Assembly: GCF_030268225.1 (NCBI RefSeq)
Contig: NZ_BSQG01000004.1
Location: forward strand, 248,001-312,000
Reading direction: 5' to 3'
Source of the DNA: Nocardiopsis ansamitocini
Lineage (GTDB): Bacteria > Actinomycetota > Actinomycetes > Streptosporangiales > Streptosporangiaceae
Length of the DNA: 64,000 bases
Numbering within the stretch: position 1 is the first letter of the stretch; every line of letters starts with the position of its first letter. This document shows, piece after piece, positions 42,046 through 50,692 of the stretch. The notes below the pieces were generated by a model, which saw only the letters and a program-made list of their open reading frames with translations, was not told the origin of the DNA and made no database searches. The translations under genes were made by a program, and so were the position numbers.

Positions 42046-42291
42046 GCCGCTTCGCGCGCTCGCCGCGCCCACGGACACGGGGGCGGCGTGTGGGCCTCGG
42101 ACTTCAGCCACGGGCCAGGAGAGGGCCAAGATCCCCAAAAGGGGCCCTCGACACCGCCTCCCGGGGTAGGGAAGGCCGGGAGCGGCCCCGTTGCGGGGCG
42201 AGGCCGTACCCGGTCGGGTGACGACGCCGGGGTCCGGGGCTGCCGCGAATCGACGGCACCGATCACGGAGGTCGACGCCGCAGGAGGAACC

Positions 42292-42918
42292 GTGAATCTC
42301 CAGATACTTCCGCTGGCGATCACCATGATGATGGGGCCGCAGATCATCTCCGCCATCATCTTGGTGACCACCGGCCGGCCGGTGCGCGACTCCGTGGCGT
42401 TCCTGGCCGGGGTGGCCCTGGCCGCGTCGGTCGGGGTCACCATCACCCGCGGGATCTTCTCGCTGCTGGGCCACGGCGTCTCGCTGGGCGACCCCTCCCA
42501 ACGGGGCTCGGTGGGCACCGTCATCCAGTTCGGGCTGGTGATCCTGCTGCTGGGCGCCGCGGTGAAGAACTACGTGCGGCGGGAGACGGTCGAACCGCCC
42601 AAGTGGTTGAGCGCGTTGATGGAGGCAGGGCCGGGAAAAGCGTTCGCGACCGGGTTCCTGGTGATCCTGTTGATGCCCTCCGACATCGTCGTCCTGTTGA
42701 CGGTGGGGGCCAACCTGGAGCAGAACAAGGCGAGCGTTGTCGCGGCGCTGCCGTTCATCGGCGCCACCGTGCTGATCGCCGCGCTGCCGTTGCTGGCTCT
42801 GCTGCTGTTTCACCGGCGAGCCGCAACGGCCATGCCCCGGGTCCGGGAATGGGCGAACTCCCACAGTTGGGTGATCAACGTCGTCACCTGCCTGATCTTC
42901 GTCCTGCTCATCCTGTGA
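42292..42918 (+). CDS. GAP/Sap (SfLAP)-family membrane protein
   Basis: The 208-residue protein has six membrane helices, in the GAP family layout: LQILPLAITMMMGPQIISAI at the start, VRDSVAFLAGVALAASVGVT, and a mid-protein TGFLVILLMPSDIVVLLTVG. In mycobacteria, relatives (Sap, GAP) export glycolipids such as sulfolipids or glycopeptidolipids; the cargo here is unknown. AGGAGG precedes the GTG at 42292. The 245-bp gap before it is GC-rich with several short inverted repeats but no gene. Confidence 0.8.
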   Translation: MNLQILPLAITMMMGPQIISAIILVTTGRPVRDSVAFLAGVALAASVGVTITRGIFSLLGHGVSLGDPSQRGSVGTVIQFGLVILLLGAAVKNYVRRETVEPPKWLSALMEAGPGKAFATGFLVILLMPSDIVVLLTVGANLEQNKASVVAALPFIGATVLIAALPLLALLLFHRRAATAMPRVREWANSHSWVINVVTCLIFVLLIL

Positions 42919-42956
42919 CAGGGGCCGACTCCGCGGCCGGGCCGGTGCCCGCCGGA

Positions 42957-43460
42957 CTAGGTCGTGGGACGGTAGGCGTACCCGACCCGACGCACGGTCA
43001 CCAGGTGCGCGGCCACGGCCGGAAGTTTGCGGCGCAGGCGGTGCATGTGCACGTCCACGGTGCGGGTGCCCTCGGCCCGGGGATTGGCCCGGTGGCCCGG
43101 CCACACCTGGTCCAAGAGCTCGGTGCGGGTGAAGACCCGGTGGGGTGCGGCCCTCAGGTGGGCCAGGAGTTCAAATTCCTGGAAGGACAGTTCGACGTCG
43201 CGTCCGCCCAGGCGCACCGACCGGGTGCGCCGGTCCAGGACCAGGTCGTCGCCGCAGGTCGGGCCGGGCGGTGTCACGACGTGGCCCACGACGACCATGA
43301 CGGCGCCGTCGTCAAGGGGGACCACTCCGAGCATCGCGTCGGAGTCGATGTGGGCGGGCAGCGGAATCGCGGCGCGCTCGCCGGGGGTCAGATCGCGCAG
43401 GAGAGCCGAGTGGGGCCACTGGTGGGTGGCGCGTTCGGTCACAGTGAGCTGATGACTCAT
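42957..43460 (-). CDS. Orphan OmpR/PhoB-type winged-helix regulator without receiver
   Basis: A 167-residue protein. The C-terminal half is a full Trans_reg_C DNA-binding domain (LSFQEFELLAHLRAAPHRVF; RTVDVHMHRLRRKL). The N-terminal 65 residues are short and carry no phosphoacceptor Asp, so this is not a normal response regulator. No histidine kinase gene is near. Function probably depends on a different signal. Just upstream lies an 11-bp-arm palindrome at 43474-43517, a likely autoregulatory site. Confidence 0.8.
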   Translation of the reverse strand: MSHQLTVTERATHQWPHSALLRDLTPGERAAIPLPAHIDSDAMLGVVPLDDGAVMVVVGHVVTPPGPTCGDDLVLDRRTRSVRLGGRDVELSFQEFELLAHLRAAPHRVFTRTELLDQVWPGHRANPRAEGTRTVDVHMHRLRRKLPAVAAHLVTVRRVGYAYRPTT

Positions 43461-43575
43461 GGCTCCATCATCCCCATAATTACCAACTAAATCAACTAGT
43501 TTAATAGGTAATTATGGTGGGGAACCCGGCGAGCGTCCACGCGGACGGGTGCACCGAGGATCAGGCACGGGTCGG
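43461..43575 (-). promoter_or_regulatory. Long AT-rich palindrome upstream of the orphan regulator
   Basis: Perfect arms CCATAATTACC (43474-43484) and GGTAATTATGG (43507-43517) flank 22 bp that contain a second palindrome, AACTAGTT (43494-43501). This AT-rich block stands out from the GC-rich surroundings. It lies 14 bp before the minus-strand regulator start, where a promoter would be. A self-binding site for the winged-helix protein is likely. Confidence 0.7.
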
Positions 43576-43623
43576 GGTGGGGGGAAGCCTCCGCGCAGAG
43601 CACCGCGGGCGCTTCCCCCCACC
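43576..43623 (-). terminator. Nested hairpin downstream of the NUDIX gene
   Basis: Perfect 13-bp outer stem, 43576-43588 (GGTGGGGGGAAGC) with 43611-43623, enclosing an inner CCGCG/CGCGG stem. It is about 145 bp after the minus-strand NUDIX stop and could stop transcription into the orphan regulator promoter. The rest of the 43461-43767 gap has no gene. Confidence 0.6.
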
Positions 43624-43767
43624 TGAGGGGCTCGGGTGATCCCTGCGTCTGGTTGTTCCCACCAGGCCACTCACCTGACCACTGGTTTCTGGCCACGCGC
43701 ACGACCGGGCGGGGGATGAGGTGGGGGCTAGGTCAAGGGCATACTACGGCGGCGGGGCGCCTTCGGG

Positions 43768-44253
43768 TCACGACGTCCAGGCCGCCGCGAACCCGTGTTC
43801 CAGGTAGTGGACGGCCTCGCCACGCAGACAGGCACGGATGCGGCGGGCCTGGTTGGCCGGCAGCAGCGCGCCCAGGTCCTCCGCCGTGGCCATGCGCGCG
43901 TCCGCCAGCTCCTCAGGGGGCAGGCGGACCCGATCGAAGTCACCGGGTTCCAGCTTCCCGGAAAACACGAAGATGGTGGCGGGACGCCGGTCGGGACTGA
44001 CCGTGGGGGGCAGCCAGTCCACACAGACCAGGTGCTCAAGAACCGGGACGAACCCGAGTTCCTCAACACACTCGCGCCGACACGCGGCCAGGGGGGACTC
44101 ACCCATCTCGATCACTCCGCCGGGCAGCCCCCAGCCCGGCCGGTAGGTGGGTTTGACCACGAGCACCCGGCCACCGTCGTCACGCAACAGCGCGCTGGCC
44201 GCGCCCCGGGTGCGCGGCAGGCTTTCGAAGAACTCCAACTCGGAATCGGCCAT
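43768..44253 (-). CDS. NUDIX hydrolase
   Basis: A 161-residue NUDIX protein with the box GGVIEMGESPLAACRRECVE followed by ELGF (about residues 47-70), which binds Mg and hydrolyses nucleoside diphosphate-linked compounds. The N-terminus LEFFESLPRTRGAASALLRD is typical of ADP-ribose or mutT-like groups. The exact substrate is unknown. TAAGGT lies 7 nt before the ATG at 44253, consistent with a leaderless transcript. Confidence 0.87.
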   Translation of the reverse strand: MADSELEFFESLPRTRGAASALLRDDGGRVLVVKPTYRPGWGLPGGVIEMGESPLAACRRECVEELGFVPVLEHLVCVDWLPPTVSPDRRPATIFVFSGKLEPGDFDRVRLPPEELADARMATAEDLGALLPANQARRIRACLRGEAVHYLEHGFAAAWTS

Positions 44254-44302
44254 GGGCCGAACCTTATGGGGTACCGCCACGCAGTGTGACAGAGCGGGGG
44301 GC

Positions 44303-44563
44303 TCAGTCGGAGCGGCCCGGGTGCTCGCGGTCGTAGCGCTTCTTGAACTCCTCCAGCAAGGCCGCCGAACGAGCCGGATCGCCTTTCTCCTGGGCCTCGT
44401 ACTCCTGCACGGTGATGGCCTGGGCAGCGTAACGCTCGTAGTCGTCGTCGCCCGGGACCAGGTTGAAACCACCGCATCCAACAGCGGTTCCGTCCGCGTC
44501 CTGGAAGGCATGGGGGACGTTGACCGTCCCATCGGGGAAGATCACCGCGGTGACGGGCTTCAT
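44303..44563 (-). CDS. Small protein coupled to an HExxH metallopeptidase
   Basis: The 86-residue product has a beta-like N-terminal half (VTAVIFPDGTVNVPHAFQDA, GCGGFNLVPGDDDYERYAA) and a charged helix at the C-terminus (SAALLEEFKKRYDREHPGRS). No family is recognised. Its ATG overlaps the stop of the upstream metallopeptidase by 4 nt, so the two are made together at matched levels. A partner, inhibitor or targeting protein for the peptidase is the obvious guess. Confidence 0.7.
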   Translation of the reverse strand: MKPVTAVIFPDGTVNVPHAFQDADGTAVGCGGFNLVPGDDDYERYAAQAITVQEYEAQEKGDPARSAALLEEFKKRYDREHPGRSD

Positions 44564-45219
44564 CGGATCACCCCGTAGTTCTCCTGGAAGTATGCGAACA
44601 CAGCGTAGGCGAGTTGCTCGTCCCCGGCCAGCATCTTGGCCAGCCCTTCCATGTCACGCTGGGCGACATAGGCGAAGCATTCGGCCCACCACTCGTGCCG
44701 GGCGTGCCAGTAGGGATTGTCCAGATGGGGCAGGCAGGAGGCGTGCAGCTCCCGCCAGTGCCGAGTCTCCGACATCATCAGATCGGCCAGGTCCAGGACA
44801 TGGGCGACCTCGTGCAGGACCAGCGAAGTGGAGGCGTTGGGCAGGGTCCCCAGCAGTAACACCCCGAACCGGTAGATCCCCGCGAGACGGTCATAGGTCA
44901 GCGCGTCGGGGTCGGTGGGATCGGTGGAGACCCCGCGCAAATGCCCGTAACCGGCCAGATCCACCACCGATCCCTCACCGATGAAGATGTCGTCGACCTC
45001 GGTGATGATGCGCTCCACCAGGGGGGAGGGCAGACTGGCCAGAGTATCGATATGCGCGATGACCTGCGGGGAAGGAATGGTCCCGGCCGGCCACCGGCGG
45101 TGCAGTACAGTCTCCAGCCGCCCCAGGTGGCGCCGACCGTCCATGGGAACGGGATGCGTACCCACCGGGTGCGGGCCGCATTCGATGCGTTCGTTCACAT
45201 CAGGAACGTTAGCGATCAT
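44560..45219 (-). CDS. HExxH zinc metallopeptidase-like protein
   Basis: The 219-residue protein carries LVLHEVAHVLDLADLMM (HEVAH zinc motif, about residue 135) and a later WWAECFAYVAQRD that can give the third glutamate ligand. The spacing resembles lethal-factor-like or toxin-type gluzincins rather than housekeeping proteases. No signal peptide is visible. The ATG at 45219 is preferred because the upstream GTG at 45267 lies inside a perfect hairpin (45243-45265). The gene is coupled to a downstream 86-residue partner. The substrate is unknown. Confidence 0.72.
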   Translation of the reverse strand: MIANVPDVNERIECGPHPVGTHPVPMDGRRHLGRLETVLHRRWPAGTIPSPQVIAHIDTLASLPSPLVERIITEVDDIFIGEGSVVDLAGYGHLRGVSTDPTDPDALTYDRLAGIYRFGVLLLGTLPNASTSLVLHEVAHVLDLADLMMSETRHWRELHASCLPHLDNPYWHARHEWWAECFAYVAQRDMEGLAKMLAGDEQLAYAVFAYFQENYGVIR

Positions 45220-45242
45220 CACGAAGTGGTCAGGTGGTTTCA

Positions 45243-45265
45243 GCGCACAAAGCCGCTTTGTGCGC
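45243..45265 (-). promoter_or_regulatory. Perfect hairpin upstream of the metallopeptidase pair
   Basis: Ten-base perfect arms GCGCACAAAG and CTTTGTGCGC around 3 nt, 24-46 nt upstream of the ATG at 45219. It could be an operator or an mRNA hairpin that controls the two-gene operon. Confidence 0.65.
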
Positions 45266-45386
45266 ACAAGATCCGCTTCCCCGGGGCCGGGCCGCCCCCG
45301 CCACGAACCGGGCGGGCTAAGATCTCACCCGGGGTCGCCCCCGGTCCCACCCACCAATTCTTCCTGCAACACGTAAAGGTGGACCC

Positions 45387-46379
45387 GTGGCCGGCGTGCG
45401 GCACCGCTCCTCAGGACTGGCCTTCGCAGCCGCCTCCGCACTGGCCTTCGGAGGCTCCGGGCCCTTCGCCCGCCCACTCCTGGACGCCGGCATGGACCCC
45501 CTGCACGTGACATGGCTGCGCCTGGCCGGCGCCGCCCTGCTCCTGGCCCCCGTGGCCATCGCCCGACGCCGTGTCCTGCGCAGCCACCCCTGGCTGCTGC
45601 TGGCCTACGGGGTGTTCCCCATGGCCGGAGTGCAGGCGTTCTACTTCGCCTCCATCTCCCGCATCCCCGTGGGAGTGGCGCTACTCATCGAGTTCCTGGG
45701 CCCCGTCCTGGTCCTGCTCTGGATCCGCCTGGTACGCCGCACCCCCGTCTCACGCGCGGCCGTCATCGGCGTGGTCCTGGCCGTGGCAGGACTGGGCTGC
45801 CTGGTGGAGGTGTGGGCCGGTGTACGCCTGGACGCCGTGGGACTGGCCCTGGCACTGGCAGCAGCAGCCTGCCAAGCCGGATACTTCCTGCTCTCCGACG
45901 CGGCCGGGGACGACATCGACCCCCTGGCCGTCATCTCCTACGGCGCCATCATCGCCACCGCCCTGATCACCGTGATCGCCCAACCCTGGACCATGCCCTG
46001 GCAGCTGATCACCGGCCCCGTCACCATCGCCGGCGTCACCGTTTCGGGCCTGGTCTCCGTGGGGTGGCTGGTCGTGATCTCCACCGCGATCGCCTACGTC
46101 GCCGGAGTGGCCGCCATCCGCCGCCTCTCACCGGTGGTCGCCGGAGCCGTGGCCTACCTGGAAGTCGTCACCGCGATCGTGCTGGCGTGGCTGATGCTGG
46201 GCGAGGCGCTCAGCCCCGCCCAGGCCATCGGCGCGATCATCGTGCTGGCCGGAGCGTTCATCGCCCAGTCCGCCGTACCCTCCGCCCCCGCACCCCCGAC
46301 CACCCCCCAGATACCGGCAAGCACGCCTACCGAGGCGGATGCAGGCGAGGTGGGTGCAGGGTCAACGGCTGATCGCTGA
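45387..46379 (+). CDS. EamA/DMT-family transporter
   Basis: The 330-residue protein contains ten membrane helices in two EamA halves (about residues 10-140 and 150-285), with the family end-of-repeat motifs RIPVGVALLIEFLGPVLV and RLSPVVAGAVAYLEVVTAIV. Family members export amino acids or other small metabolites. A Pro/Thr-rich tail of about 35 residues follows. AAAGGTGG precedes the GTG. The 3' end overlaps the convergent amino-acid permease by 53 bp. Confidence 0.9.
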   Translation: MAGVRHRSSGLAFAAASALAFGGSGPFARPLLDAGMDPLHVTWLRLAGAALLLAPVAIARRRVLRSHPWLLLAYGVFPMAGVQAFYFASISRIPVGVALLIEFLGPVLVLLWIRLVRRTPVSRAAVIGVVLAVAGLGCLVEVWAGVRLDAVGLALALAAAACQAGYFLLSDAAGDDIDPLAVISYGAIIATALITVIAQPWTMPWQLITGPVTIAGVTVSGLVSVGWLVVISTAIAYVAGVAAIRRLSPVVAGAVAYLEVVTAIVLAWLMLGEALSPAQAIGAIIVLAGAFIAQSAVPSAPAPPTTPQIPASTPTEADAGEVGAGSTADR

Positions 46380-47766
46380 CCGGAACCCGCCCCCACCGGC
46401 GACGCAACTCATAGGCGCCCAACGCCACGACCGCGCTGGCCAACGACGCCCCCAACGCCGCGCGCTGCCCCTCGATCACCGCCATAGCCCCCAACGCCAT
46501 CACCATCCCCACCAACATCACCCATGTCAGGTAGGGAAACCCCCACATCCGGAAGGTGAGGGACCGGGGCCCTTCCCTACGCGCCCGCGCCCCCAAAATC
46601 AGCTGCGACACCCCGATCACGATGAACAGCAACAAGAAGATCGCGCCGACCGAGGCCACCAGAAACGCGAACACCGTCTGGGGCCAGGCGTAGTTGGCCA
46701 GCACCGACACGTACCCCACCACCGTGCCCAACACCAGGGCACGCACCGGCACCCCGCGCCGGTTCACCCGCACCAACCCCATCGGCGCATCGCCGTGACG
46801 CGTCAAGGCGTGCAACATCCGCGACGAGGTATACATCGCGGCGTTGAGCACACTCATCACGGCGACGAACACCACGACCTCCATCACCGGCACCGCGCCG
46901 GGGATACCCACGCGCTCCAGCACCGACACGAACGGGCTCGTGGCCACCCTCGCGTCGTTCCACGGCAACACCGTCACCACCACCGCGATGGACGCCACGT
47001 AGAACAGGGCGATGCGCCACAGCACACTCGTGGCGGCCCGCGCCACATTGGCCTCGGGCTCGTCGCTCTCACCCGCGGCAATGGTCACGATCTCCACCCC
47101 GCCGAAGGAGAACAGCACCACCACCGTGGCCGCCAATACCGCCGTCCACCCATGGGGAGCGAACCCCCCGTACTGCCACAGGTTGGCCGTACTCGCCCCA
47201 CCCGCTCCAGGCCACACCCCGACCGCGAACAACGTCCCAACGATCAAAAACGCCACGATAGTGACGATCTTGACCACGGAGAACACCGTTTCCGTCTCAC
47301 CGAAAACGCGCACCGACACCAGGTTGACCCCCGTCATGGCCACCAGCAGCACCAACGCCAGCAGCCACTCGGGAGCCTGCACCCAACGCCCCAGGATCGC
47401 CGCGCCGGCCACCGACTCCGCCGCCACCAACACCGCGTACAACCACCAGTACAACCATCCGATCACGAACCCCGCGCGCGGCCCCAACGCCATGCGCGCG
47501 TAGTCGGAGAACGATCCGGCCGCGGGATAGGCCACCACCATCTCGCCCAGCGCACGCAACGTGAACAGGACCAGCGTCCCGGCGAGCACATAGGAAACCA
47601 CCGCCGCGGGCCCGGCCGCACCGATCACCGTCCCCGACCCGATGAACAGGCCCGCCCCCACCGAGCCACCCACCGCGATCATCGCCATGTGCCGGCGGCG
47701 CAAACCGCGCGCCGGGGCCAGCGCAGCGGAAGCATCGGCGGGGCGCGGCTCTTCATGCGAAGTCAC
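46327..47766 (-). CDS. APC-superfamily amino-acid permease
   Basis: A 479-residue, 12-helix permease of the AAT/GABA-permease group: RHMAMIAVGGSVGAGLFIGS in helix 1, SFGGVEIVTIAAGESDEP in the helix 6 region and LNAAMYTSSRMLHALTRHGD after helix 8. It likely imports an amino acid by proton symport; which one is unclear. The C-terminal 17 residues lie in the overlap with the EamA gene. It is divergent from a GNAT gene. Confidence 0.92.
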   Translation of the reverse strand: MTSHEEPRPADASAALAPARGLRRRHMAMIAVGGSVGAGLFIGSGTVIGAAGPAAVVSYVLAGTLVLFTLRALGEMVVAYPAAGSFSDYARMALGPRAGFVIGWLYWWLYAVLVAAESVAGAAILGRWVQAPEWLLALVLLVAMTGVNLVSVRVFGETETVFSVVKIVTIVAFLIVGTLFAVGVWPGAGGASTANLWQYGGFAPHGWTAVLAATVVVLFSFGGVEIVTIAAGESDEPEANVARAATSVLWRIALFYVASIAVVVTVLPWNDARVATSPFVSVLERVGIPGAVPVMEVVVFVAVMSVLNAAMYTSSRMLHALTRHGDAPMGLVRVNRRGVPVRALVLGTVVGYVSVLANYAWPQTVFAFLVASVGAIFLLLFIVIGVSQLILGARARREGPRSLTFRMWGFPYLTWVMLVGMVMALGAMAVIEGQRAALGASLASAVVALGAYELRRRWGRVPVSDQPLTLHPPRLHPPR

Positions 47767-47879
47767 GACTACAAAGAGTAATAGTTCAGCTACCGAATTT
47801 GAGCCGATCGGCGCCGCCGCCCCTCCTCCAGCCGCACACCGATGCCCCAGTCGCTATCCTCACCACCCGTGCCCCCGCC

Positions 47880-48359
47880 GTGCACACCGAACACCTGCTC
47901 CTGCGGCCCTACACCCCAGCCGACGAGGAAGCATTCGTCGCGGTCCTGGGCGATCCGCGCGTCACCCGCCGGATGGACCAAGGCCCCTACTCCCACGAGG
48001 CGGTGCGCGCCCTCTTCCAGCGCGTGTTCACCCACGTCTACCCCCACAACCGCTTCGACGTGTGGGCGGTCCTGTACCAGGACCACATCATCGGCCACGG
48101 CGAGGTCAAACCCGGCACCGACGTCCCCGGCACGGAACCGGTCCACGCACTGGCCCACAGCCACTGGGGGAGAGGCCTGGGCAGCGAACTCGCCCGGGCC
48201 CTGTGCACCCACGCCTTCACCCCCCTGGGCCTGGACCACATCCACGCCACCGTGGCAGCCGACAACACCGCCTCCCTGCACGTCCTCCACCGCATCGGGT
48301 TCGTCCACGCGCGCGACATCGACGAAGGCACGACGCGCGTCCTGACCCGCACCCGCTGA
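47880..48359 (+). CDS. GNAT-family N-acetyltransferase
   Basis: The 159-residue GNAT starts HTEHLLLRPYTPADEEAFVA, with the CoA loop HSHWGRGLGSELARALCTHA (about residues 88-107) and DNTASLHVLHRIGFVHARDI near the end. The GTG at 47880 is chosen because family similarity begins there; a TTG at 47799 would leave only 32 bp to the divergent permease start. Substrate unknown. Confidence 0.8.
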   Translation: MHTEHLLLRPYTPADEEAFVAVLGDPRVTRRMDQGPYSHEAVRALFQRVFTHVYPHNRFDVWAVLYQDHIIGHGEVKPGTDVPGTEPVHALAHSHWGRGLGSELARALCTHAFTPLGLDHIHATVAADNTASLHVLHRIGFVHARDIDEGTTRVLTRTR

Positions 48360-48434
48360 CCAACCCCGCAAAACACGAGCGGCGACTCGGACCGGTCCCA
48401 TCGCTCACGCCCACCGGGCAGTAGGTTCACGAAG

Positions 48435-49130
48435 ATGACACCACCACACACCCAGATCACCATCGTGCTCTTCCCCAACGTGACCCAACTGGACTTCACC
48501 GGCCCCGCACAGGTGTTCGCCAAAATGGCCAACACCACCGTGGAACTCGTCGCCGCATCCACCGACCCCGTGCCCACCGACTGCGGCTGGTCGGTGGTCC
48601 CCACCTCCACCTGGAACACCGCACCCCCATGCACGGTCCTCATGGTCCCCGGCGGCCAGGGCGCCTTCGACGCGATGCTGGAACCCGCGACACTGGACTT
48701 CGTGCGCGCCCAAGCACAAGGAGCCGACTGGATCACCTCGGTGTGCACCGGTTCGTTCGTCCTGGGGGCCGCAGGCCTGCTCACCGGCAAACGCGCGACC
48801 AGCCACTGGGGATCGCTGCACCTGCTCCGCCACTTCGGAGCACACCCAATCAGCGAACGCGTGGTCCGCGACACGACCACCATCACCGGCGCCGGTGTCT
48901 CCTCGGGAATCGACTTCGCCCTGAGCCTGGCCGCCCGACTCCACGGCCAAAGCGCCGCCGAACGCATCCAACTGGGCATCGAATACGACCCCCAGCCCCC
49001 CTTCTCCACCGGTTCGCCCGACCGCGCACCCGCCGAATGGGTCAAACAGGTCCGCGACCACGCCGACGCCAACCGGGCACCCATGGTCCGGCGCGCAGCC
49101 GACCGCCTGCGCACCGACGACCACACCTAA
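48435..49130 (+). CDS. DJ-1/PfpI-family protein (isonitrile hydratase-like)
   Basis: The 231-residue protein has the class I glutamine-amidotransferase-like fold. Asp20 in VTQLDFTGPAQVF and the nucleophile Cys104 in WITSVCTGSFVLGAAGLL match the two key residues of isonitrile hydratase (InhA); GKRATSHWGSLHLLRHFG follows. InhA adds water to isonitriles to give formamides. The assignment is by motif only, and GATase1-type regulators are an alternative, although no AraC domain is attached. TAGGTT lies 7 nt before the ATG, suggesting a leaderless start. Confidence 0.83.
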   Translation: MTPPHTQITIVLFPNVTQLDFTGPAQVFAKMANTTVELVAASTDPVPTDCGWSVVPTSTWNTAPPCTVLMVPGGQGAFDAMLEPATLDFVRAQAQGADWITSVCTGSFVLGAAGLLTGKRATSHWGSLHLLRHFGAHPISERVVRDTTTITGAGVSSGIDFALSLAARLHGQSAAERIQLGIEYDPQPPFSTGSPDRAPAEWVKQVRDHADANRAPMVRRAADRLRTDDHT

Positions 49131-49234
49131 CCGCCCGCGACCCCGCACCGGACGGGCGCCCTCGACCCCAGGACGACCGCCCACCCCAAACACCGACGCA
49201 CCCCACCACCTGCCACGGAAAGAGAACCCCGCCC

Positions 49235-49780
49235 ATGGACCACGCCACCGTCACCGGCGTCAGCCTCGACCCCGTGCACGCCTTCACCAAACCCGCCCGC
49301 ACCCGAATCGAACTCCTCGCCGGCCTGGGCGTGCGCGGCGACGCCCACCTGGGCACCACCGTGCAGCACCGCTCACGCGTGGCCCGCGACCCCAGCCAAC
49401 CCAACCTGCGCCAGGTCCACCTCATCCACGCCGAACTGCACACCGAACTCGCAACCGCCGGCTTCACCGTCGCCCCCGGCGACCTGGGCGAGAACATCAC
49501 CACCACCGGTATCGCCCTGCTGGACCTGCCCCGCGACACCGTCCTGGCCATCGGCGCCACCGCACGCGTGCGCATCACCGGCCTGCGCAACCCCTGCGCC
49601 CAGATCAACGCCTTCCAGCCCGGCCTGCTCAACGCCGTCATCCAACGCACCCCCGACGGCGCCACCGTGCGCAAGGCAGGCGTCATGGCCGTGGTCCTCA
49701 ACAGCGGCACCGTGCAGCCGGGCGACCCCATCACCGCACACCTGCCCCCGGAGCCCCACGCCCCGCTGCAACCCGTATGA
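49235..49780 (+). CDS. MOSC-domain protein
   Basis: A 181-residue single MOSC domain. It shows GVRGDAHLGTTVQHRSRVAR, APGDLGENITTTGI and the conserved cysteine in LRNPCAQINAFQPG (about 128), which binds the Mo-cofactor sulfur in this family. MOSC proteins carry out sulfur transfer or N-hydroxylated substrate reduction; related YiiM-type proteins act on hydroxylaminopurine. No redox partner domain is fused. AAAGAGAA precedes the ATG. Confidence 0.88.
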   Translation: MDHATVTGVSLDPVHAFTKPARTRIELLAGLGVRGDAHLGTTVQHRSRVARDPSQPNLRQVHLIHAELHTELATAGFTVAPGDLGENITTTGIALLDLPRDTVLAIGATARVRITGLRNPCAQINAFQPGLLNAVIQRTPDGATVRKAGVMAVVLNSGTVQPGDPITAHLPPEPHAPLQPV

Positions 49781-49877
49781 CCCGCCCCTGGGGTGGGTCC
49801 CGCGCACCGACGATGCACGGCACCCACCCGACGCCGGACCCGGGGGAGCAGCCACAGCCCCGGCGCACCCGCCCCGT

Positions 49878-50603
49878 CTACTCCGTGCGCGACGCCCGCC
49901 CCGCCACCACATCGGCGGCATCGGCCACGATGTTGGTGAACGTCTCGGGCTGGTCCAGGCTCACCATGTGCCCCGCCCGCGGCACCACCAGCAACCGCCC
50001 GTCCACGCACGCATCCAAGAACAACTTCTCGTGGATACGGAAATGATCACGCGCACCGTTGATCAGCCACACCGTCCCCGGATAGGCGGCCAACAGGTCC
50101 AACACGTTCAGATCGACGATCTCCTCGATGACCGCCCGCGCCGCCTCCATCGCCAGTCCGCCGTCCAACACCGCCTCGGCCGCACCGGCGGGCAGCGTCA
50201 ACCGGTGGAACCGCTGATTGACCGCCAACCCCTTGTCGGGCAACCGGTCCAACAACGCCGCCGGAATCCGGTACATGTGCGCCAACCCGTTGGCCGGACG
50301 CGCCGAACAACTCGTGGCCACCAACGCCGCGACCCGGTCGGGGTAGGCCGCCGCCGTCGCGATCGACACGAACCCGCCCAGGCTCAACCCCGCCACCAGC
50401 GCATGGCCGCCCACCGAGTCGATGGCGTCCCGCACCACCTCGACGGCACCGCCGAGCGTGAACGCCTCGCCCCGCCGCGACCCATGCCCGGGCAGGTCAG
50501 GAGCGACCACGGTGCGCCCCTGCGCACTCAACGCCTCCACCTGCGGACGCCACATGCTCCCCGAAATCCGCAAACCGTGCACCAACACGATCGGCACCCG
50601 CAT
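49878..50603 (-). CDS. Alpha/beta-fold hydrolase
   Basis: The 241-residue protein has the core fold: VPIVLVHGLRISGSMW (oxyanion strand), the nucleophile Ser in ALVAGLSLGGFVSIA (about 87), the acid in WLINGARDHFRIHE and the base in VVPRAGHMVSLDQPETF. The substrate is unknown; lactonase or ester hydrolase is likely. GGGAGCGTTTG before the ATG at 50603 sets the start. Confidence 0.9.
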   Translation of the reverse strand: MRVPIVLVHGLRISGSMWRPQVEALSAQGRTVVAPDLPGHGSRRGEAFTLGGAVEVVRDAIDSVGGHALVAGLSLGGFVSIATAAAYPDRVAALVATSCSARPANGLAHMYRIPAALLDRLPDKGLAVNQRFHRLTLPAGAAEAVLDGGLAMEAARAVIEEIVDLNVLDLLAAYPGTVWLINGARDHFRIHEKLFLDACVDGRLLVVPRAGHMVSLDQPETFTNIVADAADVVAGRASRTE

Positions 50604-50692
50604 CAAACGCTCCCCACCAGCGAACCAACCAACCGGCCGACGGCGACGCCCGCCACGATCATTGTGCACGCCACCGACCCACCACCACGCAC

